Assembly: GCF_000336575.1 (NCBI RefSeq)
Contig: NZ_AOPO01000002.1
Coordinates: forward strand, 372,006-436,005
Direction: 5' to 3'
Length of the DNA: 64,000 nucleotides
Origin: Vreelandella titanicae BH1
GTDB taxonomy: Bacteria; Pseudomonadota; Gammaproteobacteria; Pseudomonadales; Halomonadaceae
Below, piece after piece: positions 51,747-60,553 of the stretch (the first letter of the stretch is position 1; every line of letters starts with the position of its first letter). The notes under the pieces are model-generated. The model did no database searches. It worked only from the letters and a program-made list of their open reading frames with translations, and was not told the DNA's origin. Position numbers and translations under genes: made by a program.

Positions 51747-52277
51747 ATGTCTGCTCATTCTCCTACTCATTGGCTTGAGGAGGCGGAACTGCTGCCCGTT
51801 GAGCCAGCACCGCCAAGAGATACAAGCGCTGGCAACGTGGCCGCCTTCCTCGACACATTGGCCTTTGCCGAAGGTACGCCACGCTTTGGTAATCAGGACG
51901 GATTCAATGTGATTGTCGGCGGCAAGACGTTCAACAGCTACGACGATCACCCGCGCCAGCTTGTTTGGCTTCCTGCTTATGAAATTCACTCCAGTGCAGC
52001 AGGGCGCTACCAGTTCCTGATGCGCACATGGGATGACCTGGCCCAGCGGTTCCATATACCTGACTTCACGCCTGCTAGCCAAGATCTAGGCGCCGTTCAC
52101 CTTATCCGCCAGTGCAAAGCGCTTGCATTGATCCATGACGGCCGTATCCGTGACGCCATCCACGCTTGCCGCAAAATCTGGGCGAGCCTACCAGGTGCTG
52201 GCTATGGCCAAAGGGAGCTGGCTACTGATGAGTTGCTGAGTGTTTATGAAGCGGCTGGCGGCATTTCCATCGACTAA
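51747..52277 (+). CDS. Lambda R-type endolysin (lytic transglycosylase, GH104)
   Basis: 176 residues. AAFLDTLAFAEGTPRFGNQDGFNVIVGGKTFNSYDDHPRQ, SSAAGRYQFLMRTWD and CRKIWASLPGAGYGQRE match phage lambda R, with the catalytic Glu in FAEGT. It cleaves murein in the periplasm. No signal or SAR segment, so it needs the holin. The first gene of the rightward lysis cassette. Confidence 0.93.
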   Translation: MSAHSPTHWLEEAELLPVEPAPPRDTSAGNVAAFLDTLAFAEGTPRFGNQDGFNVIVGGKTFNSYDDHPRQLVWLPAYEIHSSAAGRYQFLMRTWDDLAQRFHIPDFTPASQDLGAVHLIRQCKALALIHDGRIRDAIHACRKIWASLPGAGYGQRELATDELLSVYEAAGGISID

Positions 52278-52305
52278 CTGACGAGGCCCGCCCGAGAGGT
52301 GCGCC

Positions 52306-52659
52306 ATGAATCCAAGACGAAAAGAGAAACGCCCTATGAATGGCAGAGACCCCAACTTCTGGCAAGGGCTGCTGGATTTCTTGCCCATCACTTTGGTGGC
52401 CATCCTGACCTTCACGATGGGATTTATTCGTGGTGTTCACGAGGGAGGTAGTCTGAAGAAGTCACTGCTTGGCGCGGTGATGTGCACGCTTTTGGCAACG
52501 CCGCTGTTTCCCGTATTCCTATGGATAGCTGAGTCTCAAGGCTGGCCAACTATTATTGCCTTTCCTCCGTGCGTGTTCCTGGCGTTCCTGGGTACCGATT
52601 GGATTCGCAGTAAAGCAGACGACCTCTATGAGGTCTTCATCGGACGGTGGCGCAAATGA
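52306..52659 (+). CDS. Lambda S-type holin with two in-frame starts
   Basis: 117 residues (or 107 from the second ATG at 52336). ILTFTMGFIRGVHEGGSLKKSLLGAVMCTLLATPLF and FLAFLGTDWIRSK align with lambda S (three membrane helices, MCxxxA, GTDSI). The extra ten N-terminal residues (PRRKEKRP) carry positive charges, as in the S107 antiholin form of lambda. GAGAGG lies before the first ATG; AGAG before the second. It overlaps Rz as ATGA. Confidence 0.85.
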   Translation: MNPRRKEKRPMNGRDPNFWQGLLDFLPITLVAILTFTMGFIRGVHEGGSLKKSLLGAVMCTLLATPLFPVFLWIAESQGWPTIIAFPPCVFLAFLGTDWIRSKADDLYEVFIGRWRK

Positions 52660-53072
52660 TCGGGCAGCTCAAGCGCAAGCTGATCGGCGTGGGTATTGGC
52701 GGAATAAGTATTGCTGCTGTTTATTTCTACTGGCAGCACGTTACAGGCGAACGTGACGCATACCAGGCAGAGGCTGAGCACCAACGTAATCGTGCCGAGA
52801 TATTGATCGAGCACCAGCAGTTGCAGCGCCAGCGCATTGAGACACTGAGCAACGCACTGGCCAAGCGTGAACGCACGTTAAACACCATTGATGACGATAT
52901 AGGCGCCAGCACCGGGGCCCTCGAACCATTGGGAGAACAAGATGCGAAAGCAGGTGACTGGCTTGATAGCGATCTGCCTGATGGGGTTGTTGACTGGGTG
53001 CGCGAGCTTCAGCGATCAGGCAATGCCACTGGAGTGCGACAGTCCGGAGGTTCCGGAGCATCTAACCAATGA
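52656..53072 (+). CDS. i-spanin Rz
   Basis: 138 residues from ATG 52656. One N-terminal membrane helix (LIGVGIGGISIAAVYFYW) is followed by a long periplasmic coiled coil (AEAEHQRNRAEILIEHQQLQRQRIETLSNALAKRE). The C-terminus is short. The inner-membrane spanin partner needed to break the outer membrane. Rz1 starts inside it in another frame. Confidence 0.9.
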   Translation: MIGQLKRKLIGVGIGGISIAAVYFYWQHVTGERDAYQAEAEHQRNRAEILIEHQQLQRQRIETLSNALAKRERTLNTIDDDIGASTGALEPLGEQDAKAGDWLDSDLPDGVVDWVRELQRSGNATGVRQSGGSGASNQ

Positions 53073-53214
53073 GCTACCAGCGCCTACGCGGATCTTACAG
53101 AGTAATAAAGGGCTGCTTTTATTGCTCGCTGAATATGAGGCGCTACGCCGCCGGTTTAATGCTGACCGAGCGGCGGTGACTGAGATTGTTATTAGCGATG
53201 TTGATGAAGATTAA
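52942..53214 (+). CDS. o-spanin Rz1 (lipoprotein)
   Basis: 90 residues, starting inside Rz in a different frame and extending 142 bases past it. GLIAICLMGLLTGC is a lipoprotein signal with the lipobox LLTGC. The mature part has Pro-rich ELPAPTR. It should pair with Rz across the periplasm. Its stop overlaps the minus-strand gene at 53211. Confidence 0.9.
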   Translation: MRKQVTGLIAICLMGLLTGCASFSDQAMPLECDSPEVPEHLTNELPAPTRILQSNKGLLLLLAEYEALRRRFNADRAAVTEIVISDVDED

Positions 53215-53675
53215 TTGAAGTAGATGTCCACTTCTCGATTACTTCCAATGATGTGTGCATCTGATGGGCATTCCCCGTTACGACAAAGAGTTGACCAAAA
53301 CTCTTTATCAAAACGGTCATGCAAGAACAGGTAGCGGCAGATACTAATGACGTCATTTCTCTGGAAGTCCCCGGTTGAGTAAGCGGAGCCGTGGATACCA
53401 AGCAGGTCTTCAAGCTCGTAGAAAGTGACCTCTTTTTTGTCTTCCCAATGGTCGCACAATATCGAGAAGATGCGATCTACTTGCTCTTTAGCAATACGAA
53501 ACTGCTCTGCATGTGGCTTATGCCAATCAGCCCCTTCGTCAAGGATTGGATAAACGCCATCATCCCAAGCCAAGAGGTAGGCAGGGAGGAATGGGCTTTG
53601 CTCGGCATCATCCTTAGCCGTCAGTAGGATTGTTAAACGCATTTGCTGGAACAGCGCATTCGCTATATCTGACAT
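53211..53675 (-). CDS. Minus-strand accessory protein, unknown
   Basis: 154 residues. FLPAYLLAWDDGVYPILDEGADWHKPH and EQVDRIFSILCDHWEDKKEVTFYELEDLLGI suggest a compact, acidic cytoplasmic protein. No domain recognised. It is tail-to-tail with Rz1 (four-base overlap) and opposes the late operon, so it is probably an accessory (moron) gene. Confidence 0.65.
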   Translation of the reverse strand: MSDIANALFQQMRLTILLTAKDDAEQSPFLPAYLLAWDDGVYPILDEGADWHKPHAEQFRIAKEQVDRIFSILCDHWEDKKEVTFYELEDLLGIHGSAYSTGDFQRNDVISICRYLFLHDRFDKEFWSTLCRNGECPSDAHIIGSNREVDIYFN

Positions 53676-53698
53676 ACAGAATCCCTTAAAAAATTAAT

Positions 53699-54085
53699 TT
53701 GCCCAGAAAGGTTAGCGCAATTCCATCCTCGCCACCACGCCCATGCCGCGCCCCTATGTGCGCAGGCAAAACCACGCACAAGCACGGCTATTGCGACAAG
53801 CACGCCGACCAAGCAGTTGCCTGGAAGAAGCCAGCCCATAAAAGATCAGGCCGAGGCGGGAGGCCTTGGAGAAGGAAGCGTGAGCGCATACTGCAACGCG
53901 ACAAAGGATTGTGTCAGCCATGTCTGCGAAAGGGTATTTATACCCCAGCGGAGGAAGTCGACCACATCGACAACAAGGCCTCTGGCGGCACTGACGAGGA
54001 CGATAATCTAGAGTCGACCTGCAAGTCATGCCACAAAGTAAAAACGCAGAAGGAAGCACTTCGCGGGCGTGGCGCGGACGCCTGA
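53699..54085 (+). CDS. HNH endonuclease (packaging-associated)
   Basis: 128 residues. CQPCLRKGIYTPAEEVDHIDNKASGGTDEDDNLESTCKSCHKVKT is a full HNH with zinc Cys pairs; the DH dipeptide and Asn are present. An N-terminal zinc motif, CRAPMCAGKTTHKHGYCDKH, precedes it. HNH nucleases next to terminase are needed for DNA packaging in HK97-type phages. The best fit for the start is a TTG at 53699 without a clear ribosome site, so the start is uncertain. Confidence 0.85.
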   Translation: MPRKVSAIPSSPPRPCRAPMCAGKTTHKHGYCDKHADQAVAWKKPAHKRSGRGGRPWRRKRERILQRDKGLCQPCLRKGIYTPAEEVDHIDNKASGGTDEDDNLESTCKSCHKVKTQKEALRGRGADA

Positions 54086-54196
54086 GGGGGAGGGGGGATC
54101 AAATCCCTACAGCCTTTCGCCAGCGGACACCGCAGCCTCCATTAAATTTTTATACCCGCGAAATTGAAAAATCAGGTCGGCGCGAGGAATTAGCAA

Positions 54197-54667
54197 ATGA
54201 CAAGAGGTCGCAAACCTAAACCGAGCCACCTGAAAGCGGTGCAAGGCAACGCCGGAAAGCGGGGTGTGAACCACGATGAACCCGAAGGTGAAGAGCTCAC
54301 CGAAGTGCCGCTTCCACCGGATTGGCTTGATCCGATCGGTATTCAGATGTGGGAAAAAATTGGCCCTTGGCTAGTGAGCTCCAAGATCCTGACCGGATCT
54401 GATCTCTCTAACCTGGAGGCTTACTGCGCAGCTTATGCCCGCTGGCGAAAAGCAGAAGAGCACATCGCTATACACGGCATCACGGTGCAGGGCATGAACT
54501 CCGAAGTGAAGAACCCCGCCTGCACCGTGGCGAATGAATCCCTTAAGCAGCTCGTGACGTTTGGCAGCGCCTTAGGTCTGGATCCTTCCAGCCGTTCGCG
54601 CCTCGCCATACCTGGCGCGAAAGAAGCCGGCAACCCTTTCAAAGACCTGATAGGCAAAAAGCGATGA
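54197..54667 (+). CDS. Terminase small subunit (P27 family)
   Basis: 156 residues. MTRGRKPKPSHLKAVQGNAGKR and WLDPIGIQMWEKIGPWLVSSKILTGSDLSNLEAYCAAYARWRKAEEHI are typical of P27-type TerS. It binds the packaging start site on phage DNA. It ends seven bases before TerL. Confidence 0.92.
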   Translation: MTRGRKPKPSHLKAVQGNAGKRGVNHDEPEGEELTEVPLPPDWLDPIGIQMWEKIGPWLVSSKILTGSDLSNLEAYCAAYARWRKAEEHIAIHGITVQGMNSEVKNPACTVANESLKQLVTFGSALGLDPSSRSRLAIPGAKEAGNPFKDLIGKKR

Positions 54668-54673
54668 AGCTCC

Positions 54674-56389
54674 ATGGCCAGTTACCCGAACGTCAACGCC
54701 GCGAACAAGTACGCTCGGGACGTAGTGGCCAAAAAGATTCCCGCGTGCAAGGAGGTGCGGCAGGCCTGCCAGCGCCATCTGGACGATCTCAAGGCGCAGA
54801 AGTCCCGGTCATATCCGTACCGGTTCGATAAGGACGAAGCCGAGCGCTGTTGTGACTTCATTCAACTACTGCCTCACACCAAGGGCAGGTGGGCGCGTGA
54901 GAAACGGCTCATTACCTTGGAGCCGTGGCAGCTGTTTATCGTTGCTTGCATTTTTGGGTGGCTCAAAAAGAAAACCGAACTACGCCGCTTTTCAGAGGCC
55001 TACATTGAAGTAGAGCGTAAGAACGGTAAATCAGTGTTGGCGGCTGCAATTGCCAACCTGTTGTTTTGCGCTGATGGCGAGTACGGCGCAGAAGTCTACT
55101 GTGGCGCGACCACAGAGAAGCAGGCATGGGAAGTGTTTCGGCCTGCACGCTTGATGCTGAAGAAGTCACCCGCGCTGGTCAGTGCGGCCGGCATCGAGAT
55201 CATGGCCAAGAACATCTCGATACCAGAGGATGGTTCGCGGTTAGAGCCATTGATTGGCGACCCAGGTGACGGCTCCTCGCCAAGTGGTTCGATAGTCGAT
55301 GAGTTCCACGAGCACGATAAGCCCAACTTGTACGACACCATGGCCACCGGCATGGGGTCACGTGATCAAGGGTTGATGTTCATCATCACCACCGCGGGCT
55401 TCAACCTGGCCGGGCCTTGTTATGACAAGCGCCGTCAGGCGCAGCAAATGCTTGATAAATCGCTGCCGAATGATGAGCTGTTCGCCGTTATTTATACCAT
55501 TGATGCCGGCGACGATTGGAAAGACCCCGCGATACTGCGCAAGGCTAACCCGAACTTCGGTATCTCGGTTGGTGAAGAGTTTCTACTCAAGGCCCAGCGC
55601 GACGCCGTTCGCTACCCAAGCCGACAAAACAGCTTCCTCACTAAGCACCTGAATGTCTGGGTGAGTGCGCGCACTGCGTGGCTCAACATGGCCAGTTGGC
55701 ACGCGCTCGGTGATGAGTCGTTAAACATAGAAGACTTCATCGGCAAGGCCTGCTGGTTAGGCGTGGATCTCGCCAGTAAGACCGACATCGCGAGCATCGC
55801 GCTGCTATTCCGTGACGAAGTGCCCGATAAGAAAGGGCGCATGAAAACCCGCTGGACGGTGTTCGTTCGTAACTACCTACCGGAAGGCGCCGTGGAGCGG
55901 GCCAGTAACAACAAGGCGGCTTATGAAACCTGGGTGAATAGCGGTGACCTGATTATCACCGATGGCGAAGAGCTCGACTTCGATGTGATCCGCGATGACA
56001 TCAAAGACCTGGCGGGCTTATTCGAGATCACCGAAATTGCCTACGACCCTTGGCGCGCCACCCAGCTTGCCCACCAGTTAATGGCAGACGGTGCCAGCAT
56101 CGTCGAGTACCGCAACACCGTTCAAAACATGAGCCCCGCCATGCGGGAAATGGAAGCCGCCATCACAGGCGGGCGCTTCCGGCATCCCAAGGATCCGGTG
56201 CTCACCTGGATGGCCAGCAACGTGGTTGCCAAGGCTGACGCGAAAGACAACATCTACCCACGCAAAGAAAAGCCCGACAACAAGATCGACGGCATCATCG
56301 CCATCTTGATGGCGCTCGGTCGCGCCGTGCTCACCGAAAACGACGAGCCGGAAGAATCCATTTACGACACCTCGGACGTTACATGCTGA
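54674..56389 (+). CDS. Terminase large subunit
   Basis: 571 residues. Walker A is in ERKNGKSVLAAAIA (114-127), Walker B in SIVDEFHEHD (206-215) and the coupling motif in FIITTAGF. The nuclease domain has Asp365 (LGVDLASKTDIASI), Asp458 (YDPWRATQ) and Asp539 (KIDGIIAILMAL). It packages DNA into the prohead. Its C-terminal domain is the one resembled by the orphan at 44192. It overlaps the next gene by seven bases. Confidence 0.95.
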   Translation: MASYPNVNAANKYARDVVAKKIPACKEVRQACQRHLDDLKAQKSRSYPYRFDKDEAERCCDFIQLLPHTKGRWAREKRLITLEPWQLFIVACIFGWLKKKTELRRFSEAYIEVERKNGKSVLAAAIANLLFCADGEYGAEVYCGATTEKQAWEVFRPARLMLKKSPALVSAAGIEIMAKNISIPEDGSRLEPLIGDPGDGSSPSGSIVDEFHEHDKPNLYDTMATGMGSRDQGLMFIITTAGFNLAGPCYDKRRQAQQMLDKSLPNDELFAVIYTIDAGDDWKDPAILRKANPNFGISVGEEFLLKAQRDAVRYPSRQNSFLTKHLNVWVSARTAWLNMASWHALGDESLNIEDFIGKACWLGVDLASKTDIASIALLFRDEVPDKKGRMKTRWTVFVRNYLPEGAVERASNNKAAYETWVNSGDLIITDGEELDFDVIRDDIKDLAGLFEITEIAYDPWRATQLAHQLMADGASIVEYRNTVQNMSPAMREMEAAITGGRFRHPKDPVLTWMASNVVAKADAKDNIYPRKEKPDNKIDGIIAILMALGRAVLTENDEPEESIYDTSDVTC

Positions 56390-56580
56390 TCAATCTCCTA
56401 ACCTTCACAGTCGGCCTGCTGGGTGTCGGGCTCGTCGCGTTTGGCGCGTGGCTGATGCTGCCCGCCGCGGGCTACATCGTCGCGGGCAGCTTCTGCCTGC
56501 TCTGGTCGTGGCTGGCTTCCAAAGCAGCCGCCCAGGCCAACCAGCCGCCATCGGTCACCAAACACGAAGAGGATAGCTAA
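56383..56580 (+). CDS. Small membrane protein between TerL and portal
   Basis: 65 residues with two hydrophobic stretches (LINLLTFTVGLLGVGLVAFGAWLM and AGYIVAGSFCLLWSWL) and a short polar tail. It overlaps both neighbours, so it is translated in the operon. A similar small membrane gene is often found in this position in HK97-like phages; function unknown. Confidence 0.7.
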   Translation: MLINLLTFTVGLLGVGLVAFGAWLMLPAAGYIVAGSFCLLWSWLASKAAAQANQPPSVTKHEEDS

Positions 56581-57857
56581 TGTTCTGGCCTAGCCTCTTC
56601 AATTCTCCCGCCACAGGCAGCCCCCAGAAAAGCCAGAATTGGACGGGCAATTGGGTGAGCTCTAACACCAGCCGCCAAAGCGCTGCCGGCACCATGGTGA
56701 ACACTGAAACCGCCCTGGGTGTCAGCGCGCTACGCGGCTGCGTCACGCTGCTAGCTGAGTCGCTGGCGCAGTTGCCCTGTGAGCTCTACCGCCGGGACGA
56801 CAAAGGCGGGCGCGAGCGTGCTAACGATCACCCCCTTTATGACGTGATCCATAGCCAGCCCAACAGGAAGGACACCACGTTCGAGTATTACGAGCAGGGC
56901 ATGGGGCACCTGGCGCTGGAAGGAAACGAGTTCTCACTGATTGAGCGAGATGGCGCTGGCTACCCGACGGAGCTAATCCCCGTCCACCCCAAGAAAGTGG
57001 GCGTGCTTAAAGGCCAGGATGGCCTGCCGTATTACCAACTGCTGGATTACAAAAACCAGATACTGCCGATGCGCTCAGTGCATCACGTTAAGGCGTTCTC
57101 GCTGGATGGCTATGTAGGGCTTTCACCCATCGCCACCAACGCCGACACCATCGGCCTCGCCATGGCCACCGAGCAACACGCTTCGGCGGTGTTTCAGCGC
57201 GGCGCCACGATGGCAGGCGTTATTGAGCGGCCACGCGAAGCCACGGCGATAAAGGATCAAGCGTCAGTTGATCGGCTGTTGAGCAAGTTCACTGAACGCC
57301 ATGGTGGAGGCCTACGCAATGCCTTCTCTGTCGCGCTGCTTCAAGAGGGCATGCAGTACAAGCAATTGGCGATGGATAACGAAAAGGCCCAGCTGCTGGA
57401 GTCGCGCAACTTCGGCGTGGTGGAAGTGTGCCGGTTATATCGCGTCGCGCCCAACATGATCCAGCACCTGGACAAGGCCACGTTCAACAATATCGAGCAC
57501 CTTGGCCTGCAGTTCGTCATCTACACGTTGATGCCGTGGATCAAGCGCAAAGAGGCCGCAATGATGCGCGACCTGCTTATCCCCAGCGAGCGCAAAAACC
57601 TTTACATCGAATTCAACGTATCCGGCTTGCTGCGCGGTGATCAGAAGTCACGCTTCGAAGCCTACGCCATTGCCCGCCAATGGGGGTGGTTGAGTGTTAA
57701 CGATATTCGCCGCTTGGAAAACATGCCCCCTATCAAGGGAGGCGATCGCTACCTGAGCCCCATGAACATGGTGGATTCACAGCAGATGCAGAACTCGCTG
57801 AATGCCACACCCCAACAAATGCAAGAGATCGAGGGAATACTCGCATGCACGCAATGA
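56580..57857 (+). CDS. Portal protein (HK97 family)
   Basis: 425 residues. NTETALGVSALRGCVTLLAESLAQLPCELYRR, DHPLYDVIHSQPN, FEYYEQGMGHLALEGNEFSLIERD and VVEVCRLYRVAPNMIQHLDKATFNNIEHLGLQFV are typical of HK97-type portals. It forms the dodecameric ring at one vertex. It overlaps the protease gene by 13 bases. Confidence 0.95.
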   Translation: MFWPSLFNSPATGSPQKSQNWTGNWVSSNTSRQSAAGTMVNTETALGVSALRGCVTLLAESLAQLPCELYRRDDKGGRERANDHPLYDVIHSQPNRKDTTFEYYEQGMGHLALEGNEFSLIERDGAGYPTELIPVHPKKVGVLKGQDGLPYYQLLDYKNQILPMRSVHHVKAFSLDGYVGLSPIATNADTIGLAMATEQHASAVFQRGATMAGVIERPREATAIKDQASVDRLLSKFTERHGGGLRNAFSVALLQEGMQYKQLAMDNEKAQLLESRNFGVVEVCRLYRVAPNMIQHLDKATFNNIEHLGLQFVIYTLMPWIKRKEAAMMRDLLIPSERKNLYIEFNVSGLLRGDQKSRFEAYAIARQWGWLSVNDIRRLENMPPIKGGDRYLSPMNMVDSQQMQNSLNATPQQMQEIEGILACTQ

Positions 57858-58783
57858 TTAACTACCCGCACATCGCGTCCATGGTGTTTAACACACCCCT
57901 GTACGCAACACCCACGCTCGTGCAGGCAGTGCGTAACGTGCTAGAGCCTCGCTTGCTGGGGCGCGCTAATGACCTACCGCAAAGCCTAGGCATGGACTCT
58001 GGCAGCGGAGACGACCGCGAAATGCAGCGCCTTCAGGTCTCTGGCCGCATTGCGGTTATTCCCGTGCACGGTGTGTTGGTGGCGCGTCGTGGTCACATCA
58101 CCGCTGCCTGTGAAGAGCTGCTTTCCTACGAGCGCCTGCGCAGCCAAATTACCGCCGCGTTAAAGCATGAAATGGTCGAAGAGATCGCGCTCGACTTCCA
58201 CACCGGCGGCGGCCACGCCATGGGCTGTAAGGAGCTCGCCGATTTTATCCGTGCCAGCACGGCCATTAAGCCCATCACGGCGTTGGTCAATTTCGCTGCG
58301 TACTCGGCGGGTTACTACCTGGCGTCGGCCTGTTCGCGAATTGTCGCCAGCCCCACCGCGGGTGTGGGCTCCATCGGCGTGATTATCGAAACCTATGAGG
58401 TCAGCCGCATGGAGCAGGAGATGGGCATCACGTTCAACACCTACTACCGCGGCGACCACAAGAACAACGGGTCCCCGCATGAGCCGATCACCGACCAAGC
58501 CGTGCAAGAGATCAACACAATGCTGGATGGCGCTTATGGCGAATTCACTGAATCCGTTGCCAGCTTCCGCGGGCTGGATGTGTCAGCGATCGTTGATACC
58601 CAAGCGCGACTATTCAGGCCACAAGAAGCGCTTGCCCTAAAACTCATCGATGAGATTGCCCCCGCACAAGACGCCATCGACACCATCGCGCAGCGCTACA
58701 CCAGCAATACCGGAACCACCCCACGAAACAACCGAAGCATTCGCGCCCAGGCGCGAGCGTTCGACACCAGTTGTCAGCTCTAG
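57845..58783 (+). CDS. S49-family (SppA-like) prohead protease
   Basis: 312 residues. The N-terminal core (VSGRIAVIPVHGVLV) is followed by LVNFAAYSAGYYLASACSRIVASPTAGVGSIGVI, with the nucleophile Ser in AYSAGYYLA and a GVGSIGV motif. S49 peptidases take the role of HK97 gp4-type protease in many phages and trim the capsid protein. It lies between portal and capsid. Confidence 0.9.
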   Translation: MHAMINYPHIASMVFNTPLYATPTLVQAVRNVLEPRLLGRANDLPQSLGMDSGSGDDREMQRLQVSGRIAVIPVHGVLVARRGHITAACEELLSYERLRSQITAALKHEMVEEIALDFHTGGGHAMGCKELADFIRASTAIKPITALVNFAAYSAGYYLASACSRIVASPTAGVGSIGVIIETYEVSRMEQEMGITFNTYYRGDHKNNGSPHEPITDQAVQEINTMLDGAYGEFTESVASFRGLDVSAIVDTQARLFRPQEALALKLIDEIAPAQDAIDTIAQRYTSNTGTTPRNNRSIRAQARAFDTSCQL

Positions 58784-58852
58784 CCACGCGGCGGAGCGAC
58801 ATCACGGCGGCCATGAGCCGCCTTTTTTGTGCCTAAAAGAAGAGGAAGTACC

Positions 58853-60151
58853 ATGCCTAATATCGAAGAACTCCGCCGCAAGCGTGCCGAGATTAACGCG
58901 CAAGTGCAGGCGCTGGCCGCTGTTGAGATGGAAGCGGGCGAGCTGAACGAAGAGCAACTGGCTGAATTTGAAAAACTTGCCACCGAGTTTGATGAAATCA
59001 GCGCCAAGCTTTCCCGGGCTGAAAACATTGAACGCATGAACGCCGCCTCAAGCGAGCCGGTACCCACGTTTGGTGGTGGTCGTTCTGCGGCAGTGCATAT
59101 CAAGCCAGAGCTTAAGCAGTACACCGGCGCCAAAGTGGCGCGCATGGCGATGGCCGTTGCAGCAGGTAAGGGCGATATGCAGTTGGCCTCCAAATTCGCC
59201 AGTGGCGAAATTGGCGATGCTGACGTAGCGATGGCCATCGACACCAGTGCAAATTCCGGCGGTTCGCTGGTGCCAGAGAACATGCACAACGAAGTGATTG
59301 AGTTACTGCGCCCTAAAACCATCGTGCGTTCCTTGGGCGCTCGCTCAATGCCGCTGCCTAACGGCAACCTGAGCATGCCGCGCATGTCGTCTGGTGCAAC
59401 CTCTAGCTACGTTGGCGAAGGCTCCGATGTGCTGGCGACCGAGGCCAACACTGACGATGTAAAACTGAACGCCAAAACCATGATCACGCTGGTGCCGATG
59501 AGCAACCAGTTGATTGGGCGTGCTGGTTTCCAGGTAGAGCAGCTGTTCCTAAACGACATGCTGGCCAGCATGGCGGTGCGTGAAGACAAAGGCTTCATGC
59601 GCGATGACGGCACCAACGACACGCCCACAGGCTGGGGCGCAGTATGTCGGGCAGAAGGGCGCGTGGTGCCATGGTCTGGCACCGCTGATCTGGCAACTAT
59701 TGATACTTACCTTGATAGCTTGATGCTCGAGCTGATGAATAGCGACAGCCTGCTTGTCAGCCCGGGTTGGGGACTGTCTCCGCGTACCTATATGAAGTTG
59801 TTTGGTATGCGTGACGGAAACGGTAACAAGGTTTACCCCGAACTGGCTCAAGGCCAACTGAAGGGCTACCCGATCCGCTACACCACCACGATCCCCATTA
59901 ACTTGGATACCTCCGAAGCGGGAACTAACAACGAGTCAGAGATCTACTTCGGCGACTTCAACGATGTCGTTATCGGTGATAGCGATGTCATGACCATCGA
60001 TTTCAGCCGCGAAGCCACCTACAAGGATGGAAGCGGTCAGTTGGTGTCTGCGTATAGCCGTAACCAATCGCTACTACGCGTGGTGAAAGAGCACGATATT
60101 GCCTTCCGCCACCCAGAGGGCTTGGTGATGGGTACCGAAGTCACCTGGTAA
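58853..60151 (+). CDS. Major capsid protein (HK97 fold)
   Basis: 432 residues from ATG 58853 (MPNIEELRRKRAEIN), with AGGAAG ahead. Residues 1-100 are a helical delta/scaffolding part (AEINAQVQALAAVE, ADFEKLATEFDEISAKLSRAE-like), removed by the protease. The HK97 fold begins at about GGSLVPENMHNEVIELLRPKTIVRSLGAR. AYSRNQSLLRVVKEHDIAFRHPEGLVMG is near the C-terminus. A strong hairpin follows the gene. Confidence 0.95.
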   Translation: MPNIEELRRKRAEINAQVQALAAVEMEAGELNEEQLAEFEKLATEFDEISAKLSRAENIERMNAASSEPVPTFGGGRSAAVHIKPELKQYTGAKVARMAMAVAAGKGDMQLASKFASGEIGDADVAMAIDTSANSGGSLVPENMHNEVIELLRPKTIVRSLGARSMPLPNGNLSMPRMSSGATSSYVGEGSDVLATEANTDDVKLNAKTMITLVPMSNQLIGRAGFQVEQLFLNDMLASMAVREDKGFMRDDGTNDTPTGWGAVCRAEGRVVPWSGTADLATIDTYLDSLMLELMNSDSLLVSPGWGLSPRTYMKLFGMRDGNGNKVYPELAQGQLKGYPIRYTTTIPINLDTSEAGTNNESEIYFGDFNDVVIGDSDVMTIDFSREATYKDGSGQLVSAYSRNQSLLRVVKEHDIAFRHPEGLVMGTEVTW

Positions 60152-60185
60152 GGCTTTCCTGTTTGTAGAACAGCTAAGCAATAGC

Positions 60186-60212
60186 CGAAGGCCCGCCGCG
60201 TGCGGGCCTTCG
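60186..60212 (+). terminator. Hairpin after capsid gene
   Basis: CGAAGGCCCGC pairs perfectly with GCGGGCCTTCG around CGCGT. No T tract follows, so it may be a processing or partial-termination site, reducing expression of the genes after the capsid. Confidence 0.6.
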
Positions 60213-60243
60213 CCGTTATCCCTTTAAATGACAGGAGCCTCCC

Positions 60244-60477
60244 ATGGCCGCCACCAAAAAAACCGCTGAAAAGCTATACACCATGGTGTTTCTAAAACCC
60301 TATGGACGTTACTCCCGTAACGATCGCGCTGGCTTTCCAGAAGCGAAATCCAAACAGCTAAAGGATCGCAAGATCGCTATTCCTGCCGAGGAGTTCAAAG
60401 CCGCCGCCGCGGATAAAGCCAAATCCGATGCAGCGAATAAGCCGGCCAAAGGCACCGAAGGCGCCGACAAGGTTTAG
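60244..60477 (+). CDS. Small phage head-region protein
   Basis: 77 residues: Lys/Ala-rich ends around MVFLKPYGRYSRNDRAGFPEAKSKQLKDRKIAIP. It has a GGAGCCTCCC upstream site. Function unknown; small proteins like this often lie between capsid and connector genes. Confidence 0.7.
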   Translation: MAATKKTAEKLYTMVFLKPYGRYSRNDRAGFPEAKSKQLKDRKIAIPAEEFKAAAADKAKSDAANKPAKGTEGADKV

Positions 60478-60553
60478 CCCTCGCTGTTTTTATCGTTATA
60501 CCAACGCCGCCACTGAGCGGCGTTCTTGTTTCCGAACGCTTGAGAGACCCTGA

